The notes: generated by a model from the sequence alone, not told the origin. A stretch of DNA of 64,000 nt from Planctomycetota bacterium (GCA_020851075.1 JADZDL010000256.1:38385-102384), one strand, 5' to 3'; counted from the first letter of the stretch, positions 16,068-25,281 are shown. Numbers and translations: made by a program.

Positions 16068-17267
16068 TCAGCCCCCGCAGGTTCTCGCCGCATTCGCCTT
16101 CGAGTTGAACTCGCGAGTGCAATGCAGGCAAAACTGCCGACAGATCGGATCCGTGAGGCAGTCGTCCTTGGCCACGAAATCGGCGGTCTTCTGTCGTTGC
16201 ACCCCCTGCGGCTCGTCGACGCTGCCTAGCGGCTTGCCGCCTTCGCGCAAGTACACCGAGCATGGATAGTAGAACTGCCCATCCACCGTGCGTTCCGTCA
16301 ACGGGATATAGCAGCGCCACGGCGCGGTAGCGGCGACGGTGACCTTGTCGAGCCCAATCGAGTTTGAAGTAAATACCGTCTCGACCTTGCGGCGCAGCAA
16401 CGGGAAGCGCTCCTGAGGGTACTCGGCGAGAATCCCAGCCAACTGTGCCATCACGCCGCGGACCTCGTCGAACGCACCGAGGTCGTCCTTCTCATCGACC
16501 GACGTGATCAGTTTGACATCGTCGGGGTGCAAGGCGAGCAACTGCCGCACGAGGTCCGGCACGCGGCGGCGTGTGGTGCGCTCGACCACGGTGTTGAGGA
16601 TGAGGAAGAAGTCGTGCCCTGCCAGCCTCATCTCACCAAGCTTGCGCACGGTTGCGAAGACGCGCGTCCAGGCACTCGGCTGCAGAACCGCACCATCGCT
16701 CACACCACCGTGCGCTTCATCCAACGACACGCGCACCTCGTCGATGCCGGCGTGCACAAGCCGTTCGTAGACTTCCGGAGGCTCTGTGCCATTGGTAGTG
16801 AGGCTCACGCAGCGCACGCCGCGATCCTTCGCCAGGCGAACCATCGACGGCAGGTCGCGCAACAGGCTCGCTTCGCCGCCCGTGAAGTGCAGGTGTTCGA
16901 TCGGGGTATCGCCGTGGCTCACCAACATGCCAGCGAAGCGCCTCAGGTCGTAAGTCACCGCCCGCTGCGGCCGCACCCGCAAGTCCTCGGGCGTGCGCGC
17001 AATCGTCTTGCAGTAGGCGCAGCGCAGGTTGCACTTGTAGGTGACGAACACCGTCACTCGATGCAGCGCGGTCGTCGCATCGACGGCGTGCGGTCGATCC
17101 AGCAGGTGCCGGATGTCCTCGACCCGTGAGTCGCAGACTTCCTCAAACAACAGATCCGGAACGACGCTCCTGGTCGGGGCGGGCTGGGTTGCTGCGGGCG
17201 GGATCACCGGAGTTCCATCGCCACCGGTCGCCCGGCTCCTTGAGGTGATTCTGGCCACAATCCCCAT
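16068..17267 (-). CDS. Radical SAM / SPASM-domain protein
   Basis: 399 residues from the ATG at 17267; the frame continues upstream into sequence shared with the divergent permease gene. The radical SAM cluster is CNLRCAYC (Cys79, 83, 86), with the GGE-type motif in HFTGGEASLLRDL and the TTNGT strand. The C-terminus holds seven Cys (WRCY, YYPC, DDCLTDPICRQFCLHC, RTCGG), the pattern of a SPASM domain carrying auxiliary Fe-S clusters. SPASM enzymes mature peptides or proteins such as sulfatases and RiPPs; no precursor or sulfatase is adjacent. It forms a two-gene operon with the 145-residue protein. Confidence 0.88.
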   Translation of the reverse strand: MGIVARITSRSRATGGDGTPVIPPAATQPAPTRSVVPDLLFEEVCDSRVEDIRHLLDRPHAVDATTALHRVTVFVTYKCNLRCAYCKTIARTPEDLRVRPQRAVTYDLRRFAGMLVSHGDTPIEHLHFTGGEASLLRDLPSMVRLAKDRGVRCVSLTTNGTEPPEVYERLVHAGIDEVRVSLDEAHGGVSDGAVLQPSAWTRVFATVRKLGEMRLAGHDFFLILNTVVERTTRRRVPDLVRQLLALHPDDVKLITSVDEKDDLGAFDEVRGVMAQLAGILAEYPQERFPLLRRKVETVFTSNSIGLDKVTVAATAPWRCYIPLTERTVDGQFYYPCSVYLREGGKPLGSVDEPQGVQRQKTADFVAKDDCLTDPICRQFCLHCTREFNSKANAARTCGG

Positions 17268-17311
17268 GCGAAGGGGAGATCCACCCCACCGCTGGACGGC
17301 AACGCCCGGCC

Positions 17312-18211
17312 GTGCGACAACCCTGCCCCAACTTGCGCCCCCAAACCCGCATCCTGCTCGCTGGCATGCTGTTCGCAACGGCCGGCGCGTTCTTGAAGAA
17401 CGGCGACTTCCCCTCCCTGCAACGGGCGGGGGTGCGCGCGGTCATTGCGGCAGTGACCATGTTCCTGCTGCTCCCGGAGGCCCGGCGCCGGCCGGACCGG
17501 GCCACCATGCTGCTGGCGCTGCCCTACTTCGGCGCCACCTGCTTCTTCGTCATCTCCAACACGCTGACCACCGCCGCGAACGCGATCTTCCTGCAGGCGG
17601 CTTCGCCTCTGTGGGTGACGCTGCTCGGGCCGCTCCTGCTGCGCGAACGGGCCCAGCGCAGCGAAGTGCTGATGCTCTCCTGCATTGGGGTCGGCATGGC
17701 CCTGTTCTTCTTCGCGCCAGCCAGCGAGAGCGCGAGTGCGCCGTCGCCGCGCCTCGGCGACATGTTTGCGATTGCATCGGGCGTGTGCTTTGCCCTCGTC
17801 CTGCTCGGCATGCGCTCGATCAGCCGCCGCGACCCGACCCACACTGCGGCGGCGATCGCGTGGGGCAATGCGTTCACGGCGCCGCTGTCCTTCGCCCTCA
17901 TGCCGATCGTCGGCCAGAGCCCCGTCGTCGGCGACGGCAGCACCTGGCTCACGATCCTGTTCCTCGGCACCTGCCAGGTCGGCCTCGCCTACGCCCTGCT
18001 CGTGCGGGCCATGCCGCACGTAGGTGCCGTCCAGGCATCCCTGCTGCTCATGGTCGAACCGGCCCTCAACCCGCTGCTGGCCTACTTCGTGCACGGCGAA
18101 CGCCCGCACTGGCTGGCCGTGCTCGGCGGCGTGCTCATCGTCGGCTCGGTGACTGCCAGCGCCGTGGTATCGCGCCGTCGCCTCGCAACCCCGCGTGAAG
18201 AAGCGCAGTAG
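17312..18211 (+). CDS. EamA/DMT-superfamily permease
   Basis: 299 residues, GTG start. Ten membrane helices in two homologous halves: the first carries NTLTTAANAIFLQAASPLWVTLLGPLLLRER and the second AMPHVGAVQASLLLMVEPALNPLLAYFVHGERP, the typical EamA repeats. Members export or import amino acids, nucleosides and other metabolites; the substrate cannot be predicted. It is divergent from the radical SAM gene with only 44 bp between starts, so the two may share a control region. Confidence 0.88.
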   Translation: MRQPCPNLRPQTRILLAGMLFATAGAFLKNGDFPSLQRAGVRAVIAAVTMFLLLPEARRRPDRATMLLALPYFGATCFFVISNTLTTAANAIFLQAASPLWVTLLGPLLLRERAQRSEVLMLSCIGVGMALFFFAPASESASAPSPRLGDMFAIASGVCFALVLLGMRSISRRDPTHTAAAIAWGNAFTAPLSFALMPIVGQSPVVGDGSTWLTILFLGTCQVGLAYALLVRAMPHVGAVQASLLLMVEPALNPLLAYFVHGERPHWLAVLGGVLIVGSVTASAVVSRRRLATPREEAQ

Positions 18212-18270
18212 ACTTGCCGCGCGGCCAGCATCGGGTCGACCGCGAGGCTCGGAAACGCTAGCGTGACCGC

Positions 18271-20961
18271 GTGATTGGCGCCCCCCACCGTCGCCACGAC
18301 GCCTTGGCGTTCGTGCTGTTCCTGCTGCTGCCCGCAGTCCTGCTCGGCGACTGCCTGTTCGGGGGCAAGACGTTCCTGCCGTACGACATCGCCGAGTTCC
18401 CGCCGATCGCGACGACCCTGACACGCGAACAGCAGCAGGACCTGCGCGAGACCGCCAACTACGACGCGACGGAAGCCCCGATCTGGTTTGCGATCGAACT
18501 GCAACTCGCGCGCGAAGCGCTCCTGCACGGCCAGTTGCCGCATTGGAATGGCTACGTGCGCGGTGGTGCGCCCATGCTCGCGCACGGCCATCTCGGCCTG
18601 CTGGATCCCCTGCATTGGCCAGCGCTGCTGTTTGCCGATCCGACGGACGGATTGCTCTGCCTCAGTTACATCATGTTCGCGCTGGCGGGGGCGCTCATGT
18701 ACGGATTCCTGCGCGCCTTGCGCATCGGCCATCTCGCCGCGGTGTTTGGCGGCGTGGCCTTCGCATGGTCGGGCACCATCACCGCGAACGCGCACTGGTT
18801 CATGCGCATGGAGCCGCTCGCGCTCATGCCGGGCATGCTCTGGGCGATGCTCGCCATAGCGCGCCGCTGCGGCCACGCGCGGGCAAAGCCAACTCTCGGG
18901 CTCGCCCTCGCGATGGCCTGCACGTGGCTGTCGGGATTCCCGCAGTACGGCATTCCGACCACGCTGATCGCCGCCGCGTTTGGCTTCACGCTCTGCCTGC
19001 ACGAACTGCGACGCGGCCTGCGTCCCGCGCTGCAACTTGCCGGCTGGATGGCGCTCGGCGGTGGTCTTGGGCTGTTGCTCGCGATGCCGTCGCTGCTGCA
19101 GATGCTGCACTTCTATCCGCTGTCGAATCGGCCGATCGATGAGACGCTGGACCGCGCCAGCCGGCACGCCTGGGCGCCGATGGGCTTCCTCGGCTACCTG
19201 TTCCCTACCATCTTCTCGGCGCCCGGCGATTGGACGATGCCGCAGGATCGTTCGCCGCTGCCGTGGTTGCTGTCCAACCTGCGTCACTGGGAGACCGGCG
19301 AACAGCTGCTGCCGAACTACAACTTCACCGAGTACGCGATCTTCCCGGGCACGCTGCCGCTGATCTGCGCCGTGCTCGCCCTGCTGCAGAAGGGCCCGAA
19401 ATGGCGATTCCTGCCCGTTCTCGGCCTCGCGCTCGTGTGGCTGCTGGCGACGGGTGCACTCGGCTTCTTCGCGGTCTACCTGCTGCCCGGCATCAAGACC
19501 GTGCCGCCCTACCGCTTCGCCGGGCCAGCGTGTGCATTCGTCGCGATGCTCGGTGCGATCGGCTTTGACTCCCTGCGCGCGCACTCGCGCCCCGGCGTGT
19601 TGCGCCTGTTGGCCGTAGCACTGGCCGCCGCGGGCAGTTTCTGCCTCGCCGAGTCGACGCACGTGGTGCCGCCGACGGACACCTCGAAGGATCCGTGGCT
19701 GAGCACGATCGTCGAACGCTACCGCGAACCCTACGCGCGCGAGAACCGCGTACCGGTAGCCGAAGTGACGCCAATGGCTGCGCACCACTTGCAGTTCACG
19801 GTCGCCAATCCGAGCAACCCCGCCCAACCGTTCGACACGATCCGGCTCGGCCGCGAGCGGCTGCACGGCAACCTGTGGCGGGGCGGCTCCGCCTTGCTGT
19901 TTGGCGCGGGCTTCCTGTTCCTGCTGTCGCTGCGCGGACGTGGCAAGGCCCTCGTCGGCTGGCCCGCAATGCTCGCAATCGCGTTCACGGGGCTCGAACT
20001 CGGCAACTTCGGCTTCCACCTCAACCGCGGTCAGACGATGCCGTATCCGCACACGAGTGCGGTGCACGACTTCCTGCGCGCGCAGCGTGATACCGCCATG
20101 GCGCAGGGTGGTTTCCTGGTCGGGCGCGGGTTTGCACTCGGCAAGGGCTCCCCGAGCGGCTCGGCCTACACCCTGCCAGGTGGCACGCTCGCGGCCGAAC
20201 ACATCCGCGATCTGAACTTCTACACGTTCGTCGACAACAAGAGCGACCTGCCGATCCGCAAGCTCTACGGCGATGCCCAGATCCTGCGTGGCTTCGTCTG
20301 TGGTGGCCTGCCCGACGACGACCGCCTCGAACGCCCCTGGTGGGACCTCATGGGCCTGCGCTACGTGCTCTCGACGCATGCCATGCAGCACGCGGGCACC
20401 CGCGTCGGCCCCGAACTGAAGGGCCCCCTCGGCGAGTTCTTTGTCTACGAACGTCCACACGCGATGCCGCGCGCGTGGCTGGTGCCCGAACTGCGCATCG
20501 TCGACAAAGAACCCGAACTCATCGAGACCTTGGCCAGCAAGGACCTCAACCCGCGCGCCGCCGCGCTTGTCAGTAGCGCGGATGCGGCGGTGCTGGGTTC
20601 GCTGCCAGCTGACGCCAGGACACGCGACCGCACGATCGAGTTCCTGCACGAAGACAAGAAGCGACTCGTGCTGCGAGTCGGCGAAGGTGCGGCCGGCTAC
20701 CTCGTGCTCGCGGACACGTTCTTCCCGGGTTGGGAAGCGACGATCGACGATGCGCCAGTGCCGATCGCGCGCGGCAACCTCTACCAGCGCGTCGTCGCGG
20801 TGCCGGCCAAAGCCTGCACGCTGCACTTCCGCTTCCGCGCCGACGGCTTCCGCTCGGGTCTAAGCCTCGGCGCGTGCGGCCTGCTCGGCCTGCTGGCCCT
20901 GTTGTGGATCGGACGCCGACGCGCCTCTGCTACCGCCGGCGACGAATCGATCGCGAGCTAG
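18271..20961 (+). CDS. YfhO-family polytopic membrane protein
   Basis: 896 residues, GTG start. About a dozen membrane helices are spread over residues 10-570, a long extracytoplasmic part follows, and a final helix lies at about 865-885 (LGACGLLGLLALLWIG). The early loop FGGKTFLPYDIAEFPP, PHWNGYVRGGAPMLAHGHLGLLDP and the late RLVLRVGEGAAGYLVLADTFFPGWEATIDDAPVPI are hallmarks of YfhO/GT-C-like proteins, thought to glycosylate cell-wall polymers or lipids using lipid-linked sugars. Its stop overlaps that of the convergent thioredoxin-like gene by 4 bp. Confidence 0.85.
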   Translation: MIGAPHRRHDALAFVLFLLLPAVLLGDCLFGGKTFLPYDIAEFPPIATTLTREQQQDLRETANYDATEAPIWFAIELQLAREALLHGQLPHWNGYVRGGAPMLAHGHLGLLDPLHWPALLFADPTDGLLCLSYIMFALAGALMYGFLRALRIGHLAAVFGGVAFAWSGTITANAHWFMRMEPLALMPGMLWAMLAIARRCGHARAKPTLGLALAMACTWLSGFPQYGIPTTLIAAAFGFTLCLHELRRGLRPALQLAGWMALGGGLGLLLAMPSLLQMLHFYPLSNRPIDETLDRASRHAWAPMGFLGYLFPTIFSAPGDWTMPQDRSPLPWLLSNLRHWETGEQLLPNYNFTEYAIFPGTLPLICAVLALLQKGPKWRFLPVLGLALVWLLATGALGFFAVYLLPGIKTVPPYRFAGPACAFVAMLGAIGFDSLRAHSRPGVLRLLAVALAAAGSFCLAESTHVVPPTDTSKDPWLSTIVERYREPYARENRVPVAEVTPMAAHHLQFTVANPSNPAQPFDTIRLGRERLHGNLWRGGSALLFGAGFLFLLSLRGRGKALVGWPAMLAIAFTGLELGNFGFHLNRGQTMPYPHTSAVHDFLRAQRDTAMAQGGFLVGRGFALGKGSPSGSAYTLPGGTLAAEHIRDLNFYTFVDNKSDLPIRKLYGDAQILRGFVCGGLPDDDRLERPWWDLMGLRYVLSTHAMQHAGTRVGPELKGPLGEFFVYERPHAMPRAWLVPELRIVDKEPELIETLASKDLNPRAAALVSSADAAVLGSLPADARTRDRTIEFLHEDKKRLVLRVGEGAAGYLVLADTFFPGWEATIDDAPVPIARGNLYQRVVAVPAKACTLHFRFRADGFRSGLSLGACGLLGLLALLWIGRRRASATAGDESIAS

Positions 20962-22079
20962 CCCTTCTTTTCCTTGGGCTTGCTCGCCGCCTTCGCACGC
21001 TCGCGCGCGCGCTTCTCATTGGCCGCGATCGCACCCGGAAACGGGCGCCCACTCTCGATCGCGGCGTTCTCGTCGTGCAGCGGCCGCCCGTAGTCGACGA
21101 GCGCCTCCATGTCGAAAGCGCCGAACTTCACGAAGGGCTGCGCGAGCAGTCGTTCGTGAATGACCTGCGGCAACGCCTTCAAGATCACCATGCCACCGGC
21201 ATCCCGCGTCGGCTGCCCCTTGGCATCGAGCACGAACGTGTCGCGAATGAGAAGTGCACTGCTCGCATTCTCGGCTAGACGATCGGCATCCTGCCACCGA
21301 CTGCGGCCCTGCGTTCCCGAAGAGATCTTGCGCAACAGTGCCCGATGCATGCCGACAAACATCTTCGCCTTCTGCTCGTCGGTGTGTCCGGTGCTGCGCT
21401 GCAGATCGAAGAGGTTGCGCGCGAGCCCCAATTCGGGCAGCAGGTCGATCGCATGCCAGAACCCCGGCAATACGAGCAACACCGTCTCATCCGCCGTCAT
21501 CACGACGATCTGCACGTTGCGCCCACCAGCGCCATTGGTCGTGCCCAACGCCGTCTGATCCTGTCGGTAGCCGGCCGACAAACCGATGTGCGGGGCCGAC
21601 TCGATGTCGGACCAACCGAGGATGAAACGTTCGCGCAGTTCTTCCTGCAGCACGGCATTGGCCAGCGTGGTGCCGCGCAGACTCTGCAGCGCGCTGCACG
21701 CGTCACCATTCAGGTCGCCGAGCGCTTGGATCCACAGGATCGGCTTGCCAGTCGAACGCGACGCGGCCTTGGCAACCGACAGATCGGTGTGCCACGGCAG
21801 CGCGAGCACCTTGGCGATCTCCTTCACCAGCTCCTTGCCAGCCGCCTTCGGCCCGGAGGTATCGGGGTCGATCGGATCGGGCGCAGGTGCGGGCACCGCC
21901 TTCTTGCCCCCTGCAGGAGGCGCACCCGGCGTTCTCGCGGGCGGCTGGAAGAAGGGCTGGTTGGCGAGTCCCGGGTGATTCACGGGTGGCGGCACGAGCG
22001 GAATGCCAGGCAACGGCGGGCGCTGGGCTACCGCAAGACCAGACCACAACGACAAGGACAGCAACATCAAATGCCGCAT
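20958..22079 (-). CDS. Secreted thioredoxin-like protein (Cys paralogue)
   Basis: 373 residues from the ATG at 22079. A signal peptide (MRHLMLLSLSLWSGLAVAQ) and a Pro-rich linker (20-75) lead into a thioredoxin-like domain: helix VAKAASRSTGKPILWIQAL, then GDLNGDACSALQSLRG with the only Cys of the protein (Cys128), and a partner strand GRNVQIVVMTADETVLLVLPGFW. The C-terminal 150 residues are helical with a Lys/Glu/Ala-rich tail. It is the downstream member of a tandem pair with the gene at 22178, which has a TGA at the position of Cys128. Its role is probably redox or cell-surface oxidative folding, but no partner is identifiable. Confidence 0.7.
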   Translation of the reverse strand: MRHLMLLSLSLWSGLAVAQRPPLPGIPLVPPPVNHPGLANQPFFQPPARTPGAPPAGGKKAVPAPAPDPIDPDTSGPKAAGKELVKEIAKVLALPWHTDLSVAKAASRSTGKPILWIQALGDLNGDACSALQSLRGTTLANAVLQEELRERFILGWSDIESAPHIGLSAGYRQDQTALGTTNGAGGRNVQIVVMTADETVLLVLPGFWHAIDLLPELGLARNLFDLQRSTGHTDEQKAKMFVGMHRALLRKISSGTQGRSRWQDADRLAENASSALLIRDTFVLDAKGQPTRDAGGMVILKALPQVIHERLLAQPFVKFGAFDMEALVDYGRPLHDENAAIESGRPFPGAIAANEKRARERAKAASKPKEKKG

Positions 22080-22127
22080 CGGAGATCTCCAAGATGGCGC
22101 CAGGGTCGGCGCTATCACCATTGAACC

Positions 22128-22167
22128 AGATCCCCGTCGCGCGCGCTTGGACCGGGCGAGGGGATCT
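22128..22167 (-). terminator. Inverted repeat between the two thioredoxin-like genes
   Basis: AGATCCCC (22128-22135) and GGGGATCT (22160-22167) form a perfect 8-bp stem with a 24-nt loop, 10 nt past the stop of the upstream gene. There is no U-tract. It may attenuate readthrough into the downstream paralogue or separate the two messages. Confidence 0.4.
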
Positions 22168-22177
22168 TTGCCATCCA

Positions 22178-23350
22178 CTAGTTCTTTCGCTTCTGGGCAG
22201 CCTTTGCCGCCTTCTCGGCCAGCAGCCGGTCCTTCGCCAAGGCCTTTTCGCGCAACTCGTTGGCCTTCACAGCCTGCGGGAAGTTGCGGCCTTTGTCGAC
22301 CCAAGCATTGTTGTCGTAGAACGCGCGCCCGTAGTCGACGAACGACTCCATGCCGAAGTCGGTGAGCTTCTTCCACGGCCGCTGCAGGAGCCGTTCGTGC
22401 ACGACCTGGACCACAGGCTTCAACACCACGCGACCGTTGGCTTCAACCATCGGTTGGCCAAGGTCATTGAGCGCAAACGTATCGCGCACGCCGGCCTTGC
22501 CGCGGTTGCTCTCTTCCCACTGATCAAAGTCCTGCCACCGGCTGCGGCCAATCGCCTCCGGCGTCAACTTGCGCAGGAACGACCGGTGCAGGGTCGAGAA
22601 CATGACCTGCTTCTGCGCCGCACTGTGTTCTTCACTGCGATAGAGATCGTGCAGATCGAGCGCGAGTCGCAACTCGGACAGCAGGTCCTCCGCATTCCAG
22701 AACCCCGGCAGAACGTGCACCACGGTCTCGTCGGTGGCCATCACGACAAGTTGCACATTGCGGCCGCCGGCCCCATTGGTCGTGCCAACCGCCGTCTGAT
22801 CACACTTGTAACCATGGGAAATGCCCACGTGCGTTTGCCGCTCGATATTCTGCCAGCCGATCACAAAGCGTTCGGACAGCAGATCCATCACTTCCTGATT
22901 TGGCAGGGTCACGCCCCGCAAACTCTGGAGAGCACTTCAAGCAAAGCCATCGAGTTCGCCGAGCGCCTGCACCCACAGAATGGGCTTGGCCGTCGCCGCC
23001 GATTCGACCTTGGCCTCAAACAGCTTCTCGTGCCACTGCAGCGCCGTCACCTTCTTCACCGCCGCTCTGAGCTGCTTGCCCGCGAGCTGCGGCCCTTCGG
23101 TAGCAGGATCCTTCGTCGGCGGCTCGGGCATCACCATGGCGGCGGCCGGGCTCGCCGCGGGCACGCTGGTCGGCGCCTGTGCACCTTGATTCGCCAGTTG
23201 CTGGCGCAACTGCGCAGGCATCGCCGAACGGACCGGCGAGGCGGCGCTTGCTGCCGCCTGGGGCGCTCGCCCAACCGGTGCAGCCGGGCGACGTTGCGCC
23301 GTGGCCATACTGGCCAGAATCAACACAGCAAGCAGGACAGGTTGCTTCAT
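22178..23350 (-). CDS. Secreted thioredoxin-like protein with in-frame UGA: candidate selenoprotein
   Basis: 390 codons from the ATG at 23350 (AGGAG 6 nt upstream) if the TGA at 22937-22939 is read through; codon 138 is the TGA. Residues 1-19 are a signal peptide (MKQPVLLAVLILASMATAQ). Around the codon the frame reads GELDGFA-stop-SALQSLRG against GDLNGDACSALQSLRG in the adjacent paralogue, so the TGA replaces its Cys128. The 252 codons downstream stay in the same frame and keep strong similarity (GGRNVQLVVMATDETVVHVLPGFW). The only true Cys is Cys183 (GYKCDQTAVG), which could be a resolving residue; the paralogue has Gln there. Selenocysteine insertion fits best, but a recent nonsense mutation (TGC to TGA) cannot be excluded. 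Confidence 0.65.
22898..22923 (-). promoter_or_regulatory. SECIS-like hairpin downstream of the in-frame UGA
   Basis: In the mRNA, nucleotides 14-23 after the UGA pair with 29-39: GUUUG then CGGGG on the left, CCCUG, a bulged C and CAAAU on the right, with two G-U pairs. The apical loop is CGUGA, starting 24 nt after the UGA. As I recall the bacterial SECIS consensus, it asks for a spacing of about 16-37 nt, an upper stem of at least 3 bp and a G in the first two loop positions; all are met. GC-rich coding DNA forms hairpins often, so this is supportive rather than conclusive. Confidence 0.5.
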
Positions 23351-23519
23351 TGGGGTCTCCTGGGTTTGCCGACGCACCTGGACTTGATGCGCCGGACCGT
23401 TGGAGCCGATGGCACAGCTTCGCGTAAGGCCGAATCACACCTCGCCTACGAAGTTCCGCGGGTTGCCCAGACCGCGCGGCGCGCCCACTATTGCATTCTC
23501 CCCACTTCGTCCCCTCCCA

Positions 23520-24749
23520 ATGCGCGACTGTCGATACCCGCTCTCCGCCTTCGCCGCCCTGCTGCTTGCCGCACCGAGCCTCGCCCAACGAACGTGGATC
23601 GTGGCGCCACAACCAGGCCCCGGGGTTGACTTCACCGACCTCCCGCCGGCCATCGCGGCAGCGGCACCGGGCGATCGCATCGAAGCGAGCGGCACGTCTT
23701 CGCTTTTGGCGACCTATTCGTCGATCTTCGTCGACAAAGCGCTCGATATCGAGGCGACGCAGGCCGCGCGCCTGGACTCGATCCGCGTCGAGAATCTGCC
23801 CGCAGGCCAACTCGTTCGCATCGCGGGCTTCCGCTGCGTCACCACCCCAACCAATGCCGCACCCGACAATTGCCTGCTGATCCGCAACTGCGCGGGCACG
23901 GTATTACTCACCAGTCTCGACGTCCGGAATTCGACAGGCGACCGGATCGACGGCTTCCGGCTCGAGAACTGCGCCGCGGTAGTTCTCCAGGATGTCACAA
24001 CGCTCGGCAACAGCGGCGGCATCAACCCCGGTGGCCCAGCCCTCTTCGTCAACAACAGCAGCTGCAGCCTCGTGCGCTGCACCCTGCGCGGCGGCGACGG
24101 CGGCGGCTCGATCTCCAATGCGGCTGGCTACCGCGGCGGTGATGCTGTGCAGATCGTTTCGGGGTCGATGCTCGCCGCCCAGTGCACGATCACCGGTGGC
24201 CATGGCGGCTATGGGTTCTTTGTTCCAGGCGATGGCGGCACGGCGGTCTACAACGACTCACTGCACCCTGCCACGCTCACGTTGCTGGACTCCACGTTGA
24301 CCCAGGGCCAGGGTTTCGTCGGCCAATCGATCGATGGAAACGCCGTCGATGGTGTGGCCCGCGTGACGGCCGACTGCATCGTCACTGGGCCGTTGCAGAA
24401 TGGAGCGACGACCGTTCCAGCGATGACCACGCTACAATCCAACGCCAACCTCCAGCAAGGTGGCACGCTGGATCTCACGTTCGAAGGCACCGCTGGCACC
24501 CTCATCATGCTCGGCTTCGACGTCCGCGCCGAACATCGCCTAGTCCCCGGTTTTGCCGAACCATGGCTGCTCACGCCCGACTGCTGGCTGCTCGGCTACG
24601 GCGTCCTGCCTGGCTCGCCGACGACGGTCTCCTACTACGTTCCGCATGAGCCGGTACTCCACCAGCTTTCCTTGTGGTTCCAGGCCGCGGCGTTCGAGGC
24701 CTCGGCCCGCGCCACAATGACTCCCGTCGCAGTGACGCGCGTCGAGTAG
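23520..24749 (+). CDS. Secreted right-handed beta-helix protein with C-terminal surface module
   Basis: 409 residues from the ATG at 23520. The signal peptide ends near residue 22 (LLLAAPSLAQ). Residues about 25-330 show the repeated short strands and Asn/Gly turns of a parallel beta-helix (for example IRNCAGTVLLTSLDVRN, LENCAAVVLQDVTTLGN), as in pectate lyases and similar carbohydrate-active or adhesive proteins. The last 90 residues (GTLDLTFEGTAGTLIMLGF onward, with PHEPVLHQLSLWFQAAAF) match the beta-rich module repeated in several other secreted proteins of this window. No catalytic residues are recognisable. Confidence 0.75.
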   Translation: MRDCRYPLSAFAALLLAAPSLAQRTWIVAPQPGPGVDFTDLPPAIAAAAPGDRIEASGTSSLLATYSSIFVDKALDIEATQAARLDSIRVENLPAGQLVRIAGFRCVTTPTNAAPDNCLLIRNCAGTVLLTSLDVRNSTGDRIDGFRLENCAAVVLQDVTTLGNSGGINPGGPALFVNNSSCSLVRCTLRGGDGGGSISNAAGYRGGDAVQIVSGSMLAAQCTITGGHGGYGFFVPGDGGTAVYNDSLHPATLTLLDSTLTQGQGFVGQSIDGNAVDGVARVTADCIVTGPLQNGATTVPAMTTLQSNANLQQGGTLDLTFEGTAGTLIMLGFDVRAEHRLVPGFAEPWLLTPDCWLLGYGVLPGSPTTVSYYVPHEPVLHQLSLWFQAAAFEASARATMTPVAVTRVE

Positions 24750-24768
24750 TTCGAGTAGCCTCTGCGCG

Positions 24769-25281
24769 ATGCAGATGGTGCTGGTGAGCTCCTGCCTCAT
24801 GGGCGAGAAGGTGCGCTACGACGGCGGCACCAAGTCGCTGCTGGATCCAGTCCTCGCCGCGTGGCAGGCCGAAGGCCGCCTGCTTTGGGTGTGCCCGGAG
24901 GTCGCCGGTGGGCTCGGCACACCGCGGCCACCGGCCGAGATCGTCGGCGGAACTGGGGAATCGGTGCTCCTGGGGCACGCGAAGGTGCGCACCAACACCG
25001 GTGAGGATGTGACAGCGCAATTCCTACGTGGCGCCCACGCCGCGTTGGCATTGGCCCGCAGCCGCGGCGCGCGCATCGCAATCCTCAAGGCGCGCAGCCC
25101 TTCGTGTGGCAACGAACAGATCTACGATGGCACCCACAGCCGCACGGTGATCGCGGGAGAAGGCACCACGGCTGCACTCCTGAAGCGCGAGGGCGTGCGC
25201 GTATTCCACGAAGGGCAATTGCGTGAGGCCGCCGAGCACCTCGCACAACTCGAAGCGCTGGACCCACGGCGCACTCGTTAA
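24769..25281 (+). CDS. DUF523 family protein
   Basis: 170 residues. The family landmarks are all present: SSCLMGEKVRYDGG at the start, CPEVAGGLGTPRPPAEI, ILKARSPSCG and the final TTAALLKREGVRVF. The conserved Cys residues (in SSCL, VCPE and PSCG) suggest metal or Fe-S binding. DUF523 (YbbK-like) proteins occur widely in bacteria and their role is not established here. ATG at 24769 or the in-frame ATG at 24775. The stop overlaps that of the convergent AlkD-type gene. Confidence 0.88.
   Translation: MQMVLVSSCLMGEKVRYDGGTKSLLDPVLAAWQAEGRLLWVCPEVAGGLGTPRPPAEIVGGTGESVLLGHAKVRTNTGEDVTAQFLRGAHAALALARSRGARIAILKARSPSCGNEQIYDGTHSRTVIAGEGTTAALLKREGVRVFHEGQLREAAEHLAQLEALDPRRTR

Noticed and set aside
18082..20826. 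914-residue open frame antisense to the YfhO-type gene
   Set aside because: High GC content keeps the complementary frame open. The translation is rich in Arg, Gln, Glu and His with no domain, while the plus strand encodes a clear membrane protein.
22178..23377. A frameshift between two separate genes at 22921-22937
   Set aside because: Both parts are in exactly the same frame, separated only by one TGA codon; the apparent second start is a TTG (Leu) codon inside SALQSLRG, so there is no frameshift and no second gene.
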